This document shows, one piece after another, positions 1 through 5,062 of a DNA stretch of 5,062 nt. The notes below the pieces were generated by a model. The model ran no database searches, was not told where the DNA came from, and saw only the letters and a list, made by a program, of their open reading frames with translations. A program made the position numbers and the translations under genes. The DNA is from Spirochaetales bacterium (GTDB lineage: Bacteria; Spirochaetota; Spirochaetia; Sphaerochaetales; Sphaerochaetaceae). Location of the stretch: NCBI GenBank assembly GCA_012519125.1, contig JAAYQY010000449.1:1-5062 (forward strand), read 5' to 3'. Numbering within the stretch: position 1 is the stretch's first letter; every line of letters starts with the position of its first letter.

Positions 1-294
1 AATCTGGTATTGGAACAGGGAATGGTAGTCTTTGACCGCCTCTACAGCCTCGACTCCTTCGAGCGCTCCTTGGAGCGCTTGGGGAAGCGGGTGGGACAGG
101 ATGTGCGCGGTGCAGTGCTTGAGGATGACTGGATGGGGGGACATGAGCACTGGACCCGTTGGTCCAACCAACGCCTGGAACTGGGCAGTCTTGCTGTGGA
201 GTATCTATCCCTGCTGTTGCAGAAGAAAAGCCTGGATGGGGTGAGCAAGTTCACCCCGTTGCATCTGGTGATCAGCGAAAGTTCAGCGTTCTGA
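1..294 (+). CDS. LacI/GalR-type transcriptional regulator, C-terminal fragment (5' end outside window)
   Basis: The frame is open from base 1 and ends at TGA 292-294, giving 97 residues of a gene that starts upstream; the in-frame TTG at 10 and ATG at 22 are not believable starts. The fragment looks like the end of the sugar-binding (periplasmic-binding-protein-like) domain of LacI/GalR regulators. The stretch SLERLGKRVGQDVRGAVLED corresponds to the family's 'lreLGlrvPeDvaVvGfdD' segment. It is followed by LELGSLAVEYLSLLLQKKSL, the usual 'elGrlAaelLlelI' helix, and then a closing strand LHLVISESSAF like the usual 'p.LvvReSt'. The DNA-binding head is not visible, so the subfamily, effector and operator cannot be named. 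Such proteins usually repress nearby sugar genes and release DNA on binding a sugar. The 3' end overlaps the convergent acetyltransferase gene by 12 bases. A GntR or AraC protein carrying the same sensor domain is a less likely alternative. Confidence 0.7.
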   Translation, partial: NLVLEQGMVVFDRLYSLDSFERSLERLGKRVGQDVRGAVLEDDWMGGHEHWTRWSNQRLELGSLAVEYLSLLLQKKSLDGVSKFTPLHLVISESSAF

Positions 295-1032
295 GAAGAG
301 GGTGGGGTCCTTGTCCAGCATCCGGGTCAGCTCATCAGCAAAGGCTTTTGCCGAATGGTAGAGTACGCGGGCGTCACCCAGCCTTCCTTCCTTGAGAATC
401 CCGACCGAGCGCATGTGCTCCTCAACGCGTGGAAAGTTCTCTCCCACATGGCCAAGATGACCTGCCATCGGGGTGGGAAGGAGCTTGCCGTCAGAGAGGC
501 GGGTGAAGAGCATTTTCTTCACCGTGTTGATACGGTTCGGTACGTCGATCCACTCCTCGATTCCATGGATGTAGGTGTCTCGGTTGAGGCCAACGCCAAC
601 CAGCAGGATGGTAGCATCACGGTCATAAAGTTTTCCGCACACTCCCTCTCTTGGGCAAGGAGTGGTATACAAGTGCTCCCCTGAGACAAAGGATGCTGCG
701 TCAGTTCCGAAGGCGACGACCGAGTGCGACGGATGTGCCGATCGCACTCCCTTTGCTGTCTTTCGCGCAGTTTCGGGAATGAGGCCGATACAGCTCTCAG
801 TTTCGGCGACACTATAGTAGGGATCCTCTTCGGTGACATTCGCCCAGGTATGGGTCGGAAAGACCATCAGACCTTCTGCCATGTAGGAGATGAGGGTGTC
901 GACCACGGTTTGTGGTCCGCCGTCAATCGGGCCTAAACTCTTGTAGGAGAAGTGAGCGAGGGTTGTACCCTTCCTATCCAGGCCCAAGGCCTCAAGATCT
1001 TTGGTCAGTGAGTGGCGTGTATGCATGCGCAT
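283..1032 (-). CDS. AAC(3)/YokD-family acetyl-CoA-dependent N-acetyltransferase
   Basis: The 249-residue product resembles the antibiotic N-acetyltransferase (AAC(3)) family, which moves acetyl from acetyl-CoA to an amine in the cytoplasm. Motifs run in family order, numbered from the ATG at 1032: HFSYKSLGPIDGG (27-39, the 'HsSlsSlG.v.GG' block), FPTHTW (58-63), RSAHPSHSVVAFG (97-109, with His100 and His103), GKLYDRDATILLVGVGLNRD (133-152) and YIHGIEE (154-160, with His156). Length is near the family norm of about 260-280. The start is uncertain. ATG 1032 or ATG 1026 fits the family N-terminus, and an in-frame TTG at 1062 would add ten residues, but none has a strong ribosome site. No start lies further upstream, because an in-frame TGA follows. 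Many members of this family in environmental bacteria do not give aminoglycoside resistance, and homologues act on other amines, so a resistance call is not justified. It is divergent from the epimerase-type gene and convergent with the LacI-type gene. An amino-sugar or other metabolite substrate is possible but is inference. Confidence 0.85.
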   Translation of the reverse strand: MRMHTRHSLTKDLEALGLDRKGTTLAHFSYKSLGPIDGGPQTVVDTLISYMAEGLMVFPTHTWANVTEEDPYYSVAETESCIGLIPETARKTAKGVRSAHPSHSVVAFGTDAASFVSGEHLYTTPCPREGVCGKLYDRDATILLVGVGLNRDTYIHGIEEWIDVPNRINTVKKMLFTRLSDGKLLPTPMAGHLGHVGENFPRVEEHMRSVGILKEGRLGDARVLYHSAKAFADELTRMLDKDPTLFSER

Positions 1033-1109
1033 ATCATGCCATGGGAGGCTGGGGTGTGGCAAGGTGCATATTTTTCAAGAATCCCGATGACGAGCTTTCT
1101 CTCTTGGAG

Positions 1110-1115
1110 TATGAT
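1110..1115 (+). promoter_or_regulatory. Candidate -10 box for the epimerase-family gene
   Basis: TATGAT at 1110-1115 differs from TATAAT at one position. Seventeen bases upstream is ATGACG (1087-1092), a 4/6 match to TTGACA. Transcription would start near 1122, giving a very short leader that still contains the GAGGG ribosome site. The leader is tight, so this is only a candidate. I found no equally good promoter on the opposite strand for the acetyltransferase gene in the same gap. Confidence 0.35.
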
Positions 1116-1125
1116 GATTTTCAGT

Positions 1126-1130
1126 GAGGG
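1126..1130 (+). promoter_or_regulatory. Shine-Dalgarno site fixing the epimerase-family start at 1136
   Basis: GAGGG lies five bases before ATG 1136. An in-frame GTG at 1124 would add four residues (M-R-V-R) but overlaps this ribosome site and lacks one of its own, so ATG 1136 is preferred. Confidence 0.65.
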
Positions 1131-1135
1131 TACGT

Positions 1136-2317
1136 ATGAAACAGAAATTTGACTTGCTCTACCTGCAGTATGAGGCAACGCTTGCTTTGGATATCCTGCC
1201 GTTCTGGCTTCGTTATGGAATGGACCAGATTCATGGAGGCATGTATACCGGTTTGGATCGTGACGGCTCATTGCTGGAGACCGATAAGTCGGTATGGTTC
1301 CAGGGCCGTGCCCTCTGGGTCTTCGCTACTGCGTACCGCGAGGTGGAAGCAAAGAGCGAGTATCGCAAGGCGTGCGACTCGCTGGTCTCCTTCATCGAGA
1401 ACCACTGTTTCGACCCCTCTGATGGACGGATGTACTTCCGCGTCAGCAAGGAAGGCAAGCCGGTCATCAAGCGACTTCGCTACGTTTTCTCTGAGACCTT
1501 CGCCATCCTCGGCTTTGCCGCCTACAGCAGGGCGTTCAACCGTCCGGATTATGCCCAGAAGGCCTATGACCTTTTCAAGAAGGTGGAAGGCTATCTTGCA
1601 ACCGATGGCGTTCTGATTCCCAAGTTTTCCACCCCCTCACGCGGGTTCGGCCTTCCCATGATCCTGCTCAACACCGTCGATGAGCTGCGCAGTGCTCTTC
1701 CTGAAAAGGAAGCGGAGCTTACGCAGGCGATCGATGGCTACATCAAGGAGATACGGACATACTTTGTGCGGCCCGAACTCCAGATAGTGGTGGAACAGTG
1801 CAATGTCGACGGCTCTTTGCAGCTTGAGCATTTCGAAGGAAGGTTGCTTAATCCCGGTCATGCCATTGAGGGGGCTTGGTTCATCCTCAAGGAAGCGAGA
1901 AGAAGGGGCAATGATGCGGATCTGATGCAGTTGGGGCTTTCCATGCTGGACTGGATGTGGAACAAGGGTTGGGATGCCGAGCATGGGGGCATCATCTACT
2001 TCAGGGATGCCCTGGGCAAGAGTGCAACCGAGTACTGGCATGACATGAAGTTCTGGTGGCCCCAGTGCGAGGCTGGCATCGCCAACCTCATGGCATACAC
2101 CATGTCTGGCCAGGATACCTATCTGGAGCGGTTTGAGATGGTCCACAAGTACATCCAGGACCACTTCGTTGATCCTGAGTTTGGCGAGTGGTATGGCTAC
2201 CTGCATAAGGATGGCTCCCTTTCCACCCCGCTGAAGGGCAACATGTACAAGGGGCCGTTCCACATTCCCAGGATGTATCTTGTGTGCTGTCAGCTGCTTG
2301 ATGAGTTGAGAAAATAG
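1136..2317 (+). CDS. N-acylglucosamine 2-epimerase (AGE) family protein
   Basis: The 393-residue protein matches the length (about 390-420) and motif order of the AGE/renin-binding-protein family, (alpha/alpha)6-barrel cytoplasmic enzymes that epimerise or isomerise sugars at C2. Typical members interconvert N-acetylglucosamine and N-acetylmannosamine. Visible landmarks are SVWFQGRALWVFA (52-64, with Arg58), LLNPGHAIEGAWFIL (237-251, with His242 and Glu245), KFWWPQCEAG (305-314, with Glu312) and KGNMYKGPFHIPRMY (367-381, with His376). From memory, the cyanobacterial enzyme uses Arg57, His239, Glu308 and His372, and this protein has the same residue types at nearly the same positions. The KG-x-F-H-x-PR signature favours the AGE branch over cellobiose epimerase or the YihS type, but the exact substrate is not proven. 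No nanA, nanE or nanK is visible, so a link to sialic acid breakdown is only possible. The start at ATG 1136 is set by GAGGG five bases upstream. The gene ends at TAG 2315-2317, just before a strong hairpin. Confidence 0.88.
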   Translation: MKQKFDLLYLQYEATLALDILPFWLRYGMDQIHGGMYTGLDRDGSLLETDKSVWFQGRALWVFATAYREVEAKSEYRKACDSLVSFIENHCFDPSDGRMYFRVSKEGKPVIKRLRYVFSETFAILGFAAYSRAFNRPDYAQKAYDLFKKVEGYLATDGVLIPKFSTPSRGFGLPMILLNTVDELRSALPEKEAELTQAIDGYIKEIRTYFVRPELQIVVEQCNVDGSLQLEHFEGRLLNPGHAIEGAWFILKEARRRGNDADLMQLGLSMLDWMWNKGWDAEHGGIIYFRDALGKSATEYWHDMKFWWPQCEAGIANLMAYTMSGQDTYLERFEMVHKYIQDHFVDPEFGEWYGYLHKDGSLSTPLKGNMYKGPFHIPRMYLVCCQLLDELRK

Positions 2318-2328
2318 AGAAAAGAGTT

Positions 2329-2354
2329 GGGGTCTTCATTCTTATGAAGGCCCC
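2329..2354. terminator. Hairpin terminator, probably bidirectional
   Basis: An 11-bp stem (GGGGTCTTCAT at 2329-2339 with ATGAAGGCCCC at 2344-2354, one G-U pair) closes a four-base loop, TCTT. It starts 12 bases after the epimerase-type stop codon and 20 bases beyond the stop of the convergent small gene. Read on the minus strand, the stem runs into a T-rich tract (CTCTTTTCTCTATTTTC). On the plus strand the tail is weaker (GAATTTCCTT). It therefore probably ends both transcripts, more efficiently for the minus-strand one. Confidence 0.75.
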
Positions 2355-2373
2355 GAATTTCCTTGTGCAAGCT

Positions 2374-2853
2374 TCAATTCTTTCCTTTGCCTGCTCCCGA
2401 ACTGTTTCCGCTTCCCGAAGGTGCTTCGTTCTGTCCGCCTTGTTCGGTTTGCGTTTGGGTTCTCTGCATCTCCTGTTGGTAGACTCTCAGCTGATTCTGT
2501 TCCTCGGCGGAGAGCTGGATGGGATCTTGGATGTTCACACGCTCCTTGTTTCGTACCATCATCCGGGCAAAGAGTTTCTCCTGGGTTGCAGTACCCAGGT
2601 ATACTCCCTCGATCTGGACACGTTCCCTGTTCTGAAGCTGGAGCTGAATCATGGCAGTTTCGCTGATCATGAGTTCCGTCTTTGTTCCATCCTCAAGTAT
2701 GAGAAACACCGTAGGTTTGTCACCCGGGACCTGGATGATCTCGATGGTACCTTCCAGTGAGGTGAGTTTCTCTGTGACTTCCACCTGTCCTTGGGCGAAC
2801 ACCACGAAGCCGAGCAAGCACAAGATGATCAGAAGGCCAATAAACTTTTTCAT
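2374..2853 (-). CDS. Small exported protein of unknown function with Q/G/S-rich tail
   Basis: I do not recognise the family. The 159-residue product begins with a clear Sec signal peptide: MKK, a hydrophobic stretch at 4-18 and a V-F-A cleavage motif at 18-20, followed by Gln. There is no lipobox cysteine at the cleavage site, so the mature protein should be soluble in the periplasm or secreted. Residues 30-110 look like alternating beta strands (for example TVFLILEDGTKTELMIS at 48-64) and could form a small OB-like barrel. An imperfect internal echo, NRERVQIE (75-82) and NKERVNIQ (102-109), may mark repeated strands. A charged, Gln-rich helix follows (115-136), then a low-complexity tail of Gly, Ser, Asn and Gln (137-159). 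The start is ATG 2853, with AAGGAG seven bases upstream; an in-frame GTG at 2895 would put 14 charged residues ahead of the signal and is rejected. It lies downstream of gntR on the same strand, across a 186-base gap, so co-transcription is uncertain. Confidence 0.75.
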   Translation of the reverse strand: MKKFIGLLIILCLLGFVVFAQGQVEVTEKLTSLEGTIEIIQVPGDKPTVFLILEDGTKTELMISETAMIQLQLQNRERVQIEGVYLGTATQEKLFARMMVRNKERVNIQDPIQLSAEEQNQLRVYQQEMQRTQTQTEQGGQNEAPSGSGNSSGAGKGKN

Positions 2854-3039
2854 GGAAGAGCTCCTTGCATGGAGAGTTTGATGTTTCCTCCTCACTAAGG
2901 AAAACAGTTGGGTTGGAGATCTGTTACATTCATGTCTTTTTGTATAGCTTTGGAAATTCCTGAGTGTGGGTCAGGGCTATAAGTCTTTGATGTATGTTCG
3001 ATAGGAGTGTTTGGAAAGGATTCTCGTTCTGGACCGAGC
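2854..3039 (-). other. 186-base intergenic region between gntR and the exported-protein gene
   Basis: This gap holds the ribosome site of the small exported protein and no open frame of interest. Only weak hairpins are present: CCTGA/TCAGG arms at 2959-2963 and 2971-2975, CTCG/CGAG at 3023-3026 and 3035-3038, and TTTCCT/AGGAAA at 2884-2889 and 2898-2903. None has a clear U-tract. I see no convincing promoter, although the gap is long enough for the exported-protein gene to have its own. Confidence 0.5.
2861..2866 (-). promoter_or_regulatory. Shine-Dalgarno site fixing the start of the exported protein
   Basis: AAGGAG on the minus strand sits seven bases before ATG 2853. It places the start directly before a textbook signal peptide and rules out the longer reading from GTG 2895. 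Confidence 0.75.
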
Positions 3040-3774
3040 TTATTTACGGGCCTTTTTTTCGCTGAAAATCATGATCATCTCTTCTTCGATGTTGGCAATG
3101 TGAGCATACATTGCCTTTTTTGCCTCTTCCGGTGAGCGAGAGAGGATTGCTTTTACAATAGCCCGGTGCTGTTGGATGTGCGCTTCCAAAGAAAATTTCT
3201 CCATCGGCGGATGGAGATTCTTAGCGTGCTTCCATAGATTTGAGTTCATCAGCTTCATGAGATTGTTCAGCAAGATGTAGTAGACGTAGTTGCCCGAACC
3301 CTCTGCAATGGTCATATGAAGGCCTTTGTTGATTTTGTCCAATTGGCCTTCTTTGATGGCGATCTGGTCATATTGGCTGATCAGCGTTGCCAAACGATCA
3401 AGTATGGACTTATTTGCACGAAGTGCACACAATCTTGCTGATTCACATTCGATCAGGATGCGTGCTTCAGAAATCTCTATCGGCGAAATAAGCTCATCAG
3501 CGAGGTTCTTGCTCAGTTCCTCGACCACATTCATTTTCCCCGTGGCATAGTCATCAGCGATATAAGTTCCATCACCTTGTCGGGAGACCAGCACCCCTTT
3601 TGCAACCATTGCACTGATTGCTTGCCTGACCGAAGTCCTGCTGACAGAAAGCAATGTGGCGATCGTACGTTCGGAAGGGAGCTTGTCGCCCGGCTTGAGG
3701 TGTTCTGCATCAATCAATTCTCCGATCTCTTCTACGATGATCTCATAGATCTTGGATGCTTTGATCGGTTTCAT
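3040..3774 (-). CDS. GntR-family transcriptional regulator, FadR/FCD subfamily
   Basis: This 244-residue cytoplasmic DNA-binding protein has the usual size and two-domain plan of FadR-type GntR regulators. The N-terminal winged helix covers roughly residues 7-75: KPGDKLPSERTIATLLSVSR (27-46), then TSVRQAISAMVAKGVLVSRQ (47-66) and a wing GDGTYI (67-72). These match the family's 'lkpGdkLPsEreLa..lgVSRtpVReAL..L...Glv....G.GtfV'. The C-terminal all-helical FCD sensor domain covers roughly 85-235. It keeps the HxxxAxxSGN-like block as LHMTIAEGSGN (152-162, His153), plus His203 in QQHRAIVKAI and His225 in AMYAHI, which in this subfamily help bind a metal and the ligand. Such proteins sense small carboxylates or sugar acids; the ligand here is unknown. 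The start at ATG 3774 has AAGGGGG seven bases upstream. A promoter and a perfect 30-bp palindrome lie just ahead, suggesting autoregulation. G+C is about 42% in three hand-counted blocks, against about 54% in neighbours, which may indicate transfer. Confidence 0.92.
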   Translation of the reverse strand: MKPIKASKIYEIIVEEIGELIDAEHLKPGDKLPSERTIATLLSVSRTSVRQAISAMVAKGVLVSRQGDGTYIADDYATGKMNVVEELSKNLADELISPIEISEARILIECESARLCALRANKSILDRLATLISQYDQIAIKEGQLDKINKGLHMTIAEGSGNYVYYILLNNLMKLMNSNLWKHAKNLHPPMEKFSLEAHIQQHRAIVKAILSRSPEEAKKAMYAHIANIEEEMIMIFSEKKARK

Positions 3775-3781
3775 GATTGAG

Positions 3782-3788
3782 CCCCCTT
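3782..3788 (-). promoter_or_regulatory. Shine-Dalgarno site of the gntR gene
   Basis: AAGGGGG on the minus strand lies seven bases before ATG 3774. It is a good but not perfect match to AAGGAGG and supports this start. Confidence 0.6.
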
Positions 3789-3805
3789 CAGCGGAATGTA
3801 CCTAG

Positions 3806-3834
3806 ATACTAAAGGACCTAAACTGGTTTGCCAA
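3806..3834 (-). promoter_or_regulatory. Candidate promoter of the gntR gene (-35 inside the palindrome)
   Basis: On the minus strand TTGGCA (3834-3829, 5/6 match to TTGACA) is followed after exactly 17 bases by TAGTAT (3811-3806, 4/6 match to TATAAT). Transcription would begin near 3799, giving a leader of about 25 bases that contains the AAGGGGG ribosome site. The -35 box lies wholly within one half of the 30-bp palindrome, so a protein bound there would block RNA polymerase. The reading is from sequence alone. Confidence 0.5.
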
Positions 3835-3850
3835 GCTTGGCAAACCAGTT
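3815..3850 (-). terminator. Possible terminator of the binding-protein transcript
   Basis: The palindrome begins ten bases after the binding-protein stop codon. On the minus strand it would form a strong stem followed by TTTAGG, with another TTT a few bases on. The U-tract is short and interrupted, so termination may be partial, allowing some read-through into gntR. This is an alternative or additional role for the palindrome. Confidence 0.35.
3821..3850. promoter_or_regulatory. Perfect 30-bp palindrome: likely operator, possibly also a hairpin
   Basis: The half AACTGGTTTGCCAAG (3821-3835) is followed directly by its exact reverse complement (3836-3850), with no spacer and no mismatch. The centre is a HindIII-type AAGCTT. 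The outer TGGT/ACCA blocks recall FadR-subfamily operators, although those usually have much closer half-sites. The inner TTTGCCAAGCTTGGCAAA is a second nested symmetric site. It lies between the binding-protein gene and gntR and covers the candidate gntR -35 box, which fits binding by the GntR protein itself. As RNA it would fold into a stem of about 13 bp with a four-base loop, so a terminator or 3'-end stabiliser for the transporter message is the main alternative. Confidence 0.7.
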
Positions 3851-3860
3851 ATCAGCTATT

Positions 3861-5062
3861 TTAGAGTTTGAAGTCAGCTCTCATCTCGGTAGTTATCTTG
3901 ACGATTGCTGCATGTACTCTCTTTGAAGCATTGGCAGAAGATTCCTTGCCAAGCAGGACATTGACATACGAGTTGTTGATTTCGTTCAACACGGTCGGAA
4001 CTCTGATGAACCAGTTGTATCCGGTGTCTGCACTAGCGACCAGATAGTCTGTTGCCTCGGCAATCGAACCGGAAAGGATACCAGCGTCACTGAGCGTCTT
4101 ACGACCGACAGCGGTGGCAGGTACTCCTCTTTCGAGGGTCAGGTCCATTGCGGCAGTGGGGGAGTTCAGGATGTAGTCGAGCAGTCTTGCCGCAGCGATC
4201 TTGTCCTTGGACTTGGTGTAGATGGACCAGAACTGGGCAGGACGAACAAACACGCCATCATTCTCAGCTCTTCCGAGCACTGGGTAGGCCATGGTCACCA
4301 ACGGTGCATTTGCCTTTACAGAGTTCTCCTGGATGTTGCTGGTCCAGTGGAGTACGGAACCGATTTTGCCCTCTGCGAGGATGGCATCACGGGAGTTGAC
4401 ACCACTGAGCACTTCTACCTGGTAGTCCTTGTCGGGCATGATGCCGTTCTCGGTCATGTACACCAAGGTATCGAAGGTCTTCTTCAGGTCTGCTTCGGTG
4501 AACGTCACATTGCATCTCTCGTCGAGATACGGAGCGCCTGCAATCTCACTGAGTATCCAGCAGAAGGTGTTGTCGAAGCCGCTGTAGTCGCCACCATATT
4601 CGAAGAAGAAGTAGTCATCACCCATTGCATCATGGAAATCCTTGCCATACTGGAGGAACTCTTCCCATGTCCAGTTTTCTCCTACCGTCGGAGGGGCACT
4701 TTTGCCGGTCTTCTTCATGTATGCGTCAATTGCATTGGAGTAGTAGGCGAATGACAGGCCGCTGATGGCGGTGGGTACCCCGAGGAGTTTCCCATTCGCA
4801 ACACCACCGCTGAGGACAGCAGGATCGACGGAAGTCAGATCGATGTAGTCACTTACGGTGTTCAGGTCGAGCAGAAGCGGTTCTTTCTCGAATCCGACTT
4901 CCGTCATCCATTCGGTACTGTAGCACAACAGGTCGGGTGCAGTACCATTGGCAAGCTGGACCAGGATCTTGTCATGATAGCCGCCGAAGGGGTTGGGCAT
5001 ATTGGTGACCTTTACATCCGGGTTCTCTTTCATGAAAGACTCTGCTGCCTTGATGGTAGCCG
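3861..5062 (-). CDS. ABC transporter sugar substrate-binding protein, 5' end outside window
   Basis: The frame ends at TAA 3863-3861 and stays open to the right edge. The ATG at 5033 is internal, because upstream codons continue in frame as ATIKAAESF, giving the typical 'ai.aFekenPdvkV' opening (ESFMKENPDVKVTNMPNPFG). About 399 residues are visible; only the signal peptide or lipobox and first strand are missing. It belongs to the family-1 extracellular solute-binding proteins (UgpB/MalE type), which capture sugars outside the membrane and deliver them to an ABC permease. Counting from that Met, landmarks are LVQLANGTAPDLL (24-36), GKLLGVPTAISGLSFAYYSN (81-100, the 'GklYGvP....lyYNk' block), then NWTWEEFLQYGKDF and, near the C-terminal end, AARLLDYILNSPTAAMDL with RGVPATAV. 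Many aromatic residues fit sugar stacking, but the substrate cannot be read from sequence. The gntR gene follows in the same direction after 86 bases containing the palindrome. Permease and ATPase genes would have to lie outside the window. Confidence 0.9.
   Translation of the reverse strand, partial: ATIKAAESFMKENPDVKVTNMPNPFGGYHDKILVQLANGTAPDLLCYSTEWMTEVGFEKEPLLLDLNTVSDYIDLTSVDPAVLSGGVANGKLLGVPTAISGLSFAYYSNAIDAYMKKTGKSAPPTVGENWTWEEFLQYGKDFHDAMGDDYFFFEYGGDYSGFDNTFCWILSEIAGAPYLDERCNVTFTEADLKKTFDTLVYMTENGIMPDKDYQVEVLSGVNSRDAILAEGKIGSVLHWTSNIQENSVKANAPLVTMAYPVLGRAENDGVFVRPAQFWSIYTKSKDKIAAARLLDYILNSPTAAMDLTLERGVPATAVGRKTLSDAGILSGSIAEATDYLVASADTGYNWFIRVPTVLNEINNSYVNVLLGKESSANASKRVHAAIVKITTEMRADFKL

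Noticed and set aside
283..1032. Calling the acetyltransferase a proven aminoglycoside resistance gene
   Set aside because: Family membership alone does not show drug modification; there is no mobile element, integron site or other resistance gene nearby.
1021..1043. Cluster of short palindromes (ATGCAT, ATGCGCAT, CCATGG) at the 5' end of the acetyltransferase gene as an operator
   Set aside because: The symmetric units are only 6-8 bases, overlap the coding start, and do not combine into one longer symmetric site.
1005..1271. Minus-strand open frame of 88 residues spanning the gap between the acetyltransferase and epimerase-type genes
   Set aside because: It overlaps both real genes out of frame, has no ribosome site and its product resembles no protein family.
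1637..2263. Long minus-strand open frame of 208 residues inside the epimerase-type gene
   Set aside because: It lies wholly opposite a gene with conserved family motifs, has no upstream ribosome site, and its composition is that of a complementary-strand shadow.
2344..2760. Plus-strand open frame of 138 residues starting in the terminator hairpin
   Set aside because: It starts within the right arm of the hairpin and runs opposite the exported-protein gene, which has a signal peptide and a proper ribosome site.
2868..2887. Tiny minus-strand upstream frame (ATG at 2870, six codons) whose stop overlaps the exported-protein start as ATGA
   Set aside because: The AGGAGG before it is about 16 bases from its ATG, too far for normal initiation, and six codons are too few to distinguish from chance.
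3023..3038. Hairpin CTCG/CGAG just after the gntR stop codon as a terminator
   Set aside because: The stem is only 4 bp with an eight-base loop and no U-tract.
4347..4754. Plus-strand open frame of 135 residues opposite the binding-protein gene
   Set aside because: It is the complement of a well-supported family-1 binding-protein reading frame and shows no domain of its own.

Overview
The window reads as bacterial chromosomal DNA of moderate G+C (about 54% in three hand-counted 60-base blocks at 541-600, 1441-1500 and 4201-4260). Genes are compact, Shine-Dalgarno sites are purine-rich, and the content is typical of a sugar-scavenging anaerobe: a LacI-type regulator, a FadR-type GntR regulator, an ABC sugar-binding protein and an N-acylglucosamine 2-epimerase-type enzyme. 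This mix and the codon usage remind me of free-living spirochaetes of the Sphaerochaeta type. That is an impression from memory and nothing here proves it.

Layout, left to right. Bases 1-294 (+) hold the C-terminal end of a LacI/GalR-type regulator, cut by the window edge. Convergent to it, with the two 3' ends overlapping by 12 bases, is an AAC(3)/YokD-family acyl-CoA N-acetyltransferase (283-1032, -). A short gap of about 100 bases separates that gene from the divergently transcribed epimerase-family gene (1136-2317, +), which ends at a good hairpin probably shared with the convergent gene beyond it. The remaining genes all run on the minus strand. Read in the direction of transcription, they are the 3' part of an ABC sugar substrate-binding protein gene (3861-5062, cut by the right edge), a FadR/FCD-type GntR regulator (3040-3774), and a small exported protein of unknown function (2374-2853).

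The most striking piece of sequence is a perfect, uninterrupted 30-bp palindrome at 3821-3850, between the binding-protein gene and the gntR gene. It begins ten bases after the binding-protein stop codon. One of its arms supplies a good -35 box (TTGGCA) spaced exactly 17 bases from a -10-like box (TAGTAT) that leads into gntR. It could therefore be an autoregulatory operator, a transcription terminator or RNA-stabilising hairpin for the transporter transcript, or both. The gntR gene is also clearly lower in G+C (about 42% by hand count) than its neighbours.

Taken together, the genes suggest carbohydrate import and amino-sugar interconversion under local control: the binding protein captures a sugar outside the membrane, a GntR regulator senses a metabolite, and the epimerase-type enzyme may interconvert an N-acetylhexosamine. 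The transporter permeases, any kinase or lyase, and the rest of the LacI-type gene lie outside the window, so the substrate cannot be named. No RNA gene, CRISPR array, insertion sequence or phage gene was seen, and no stretch over 300 bases lacks a gene. I found no clearly new multi-gene system; the palindrome/promoter arrangement and the small exported protein are the parts least explained by known families.
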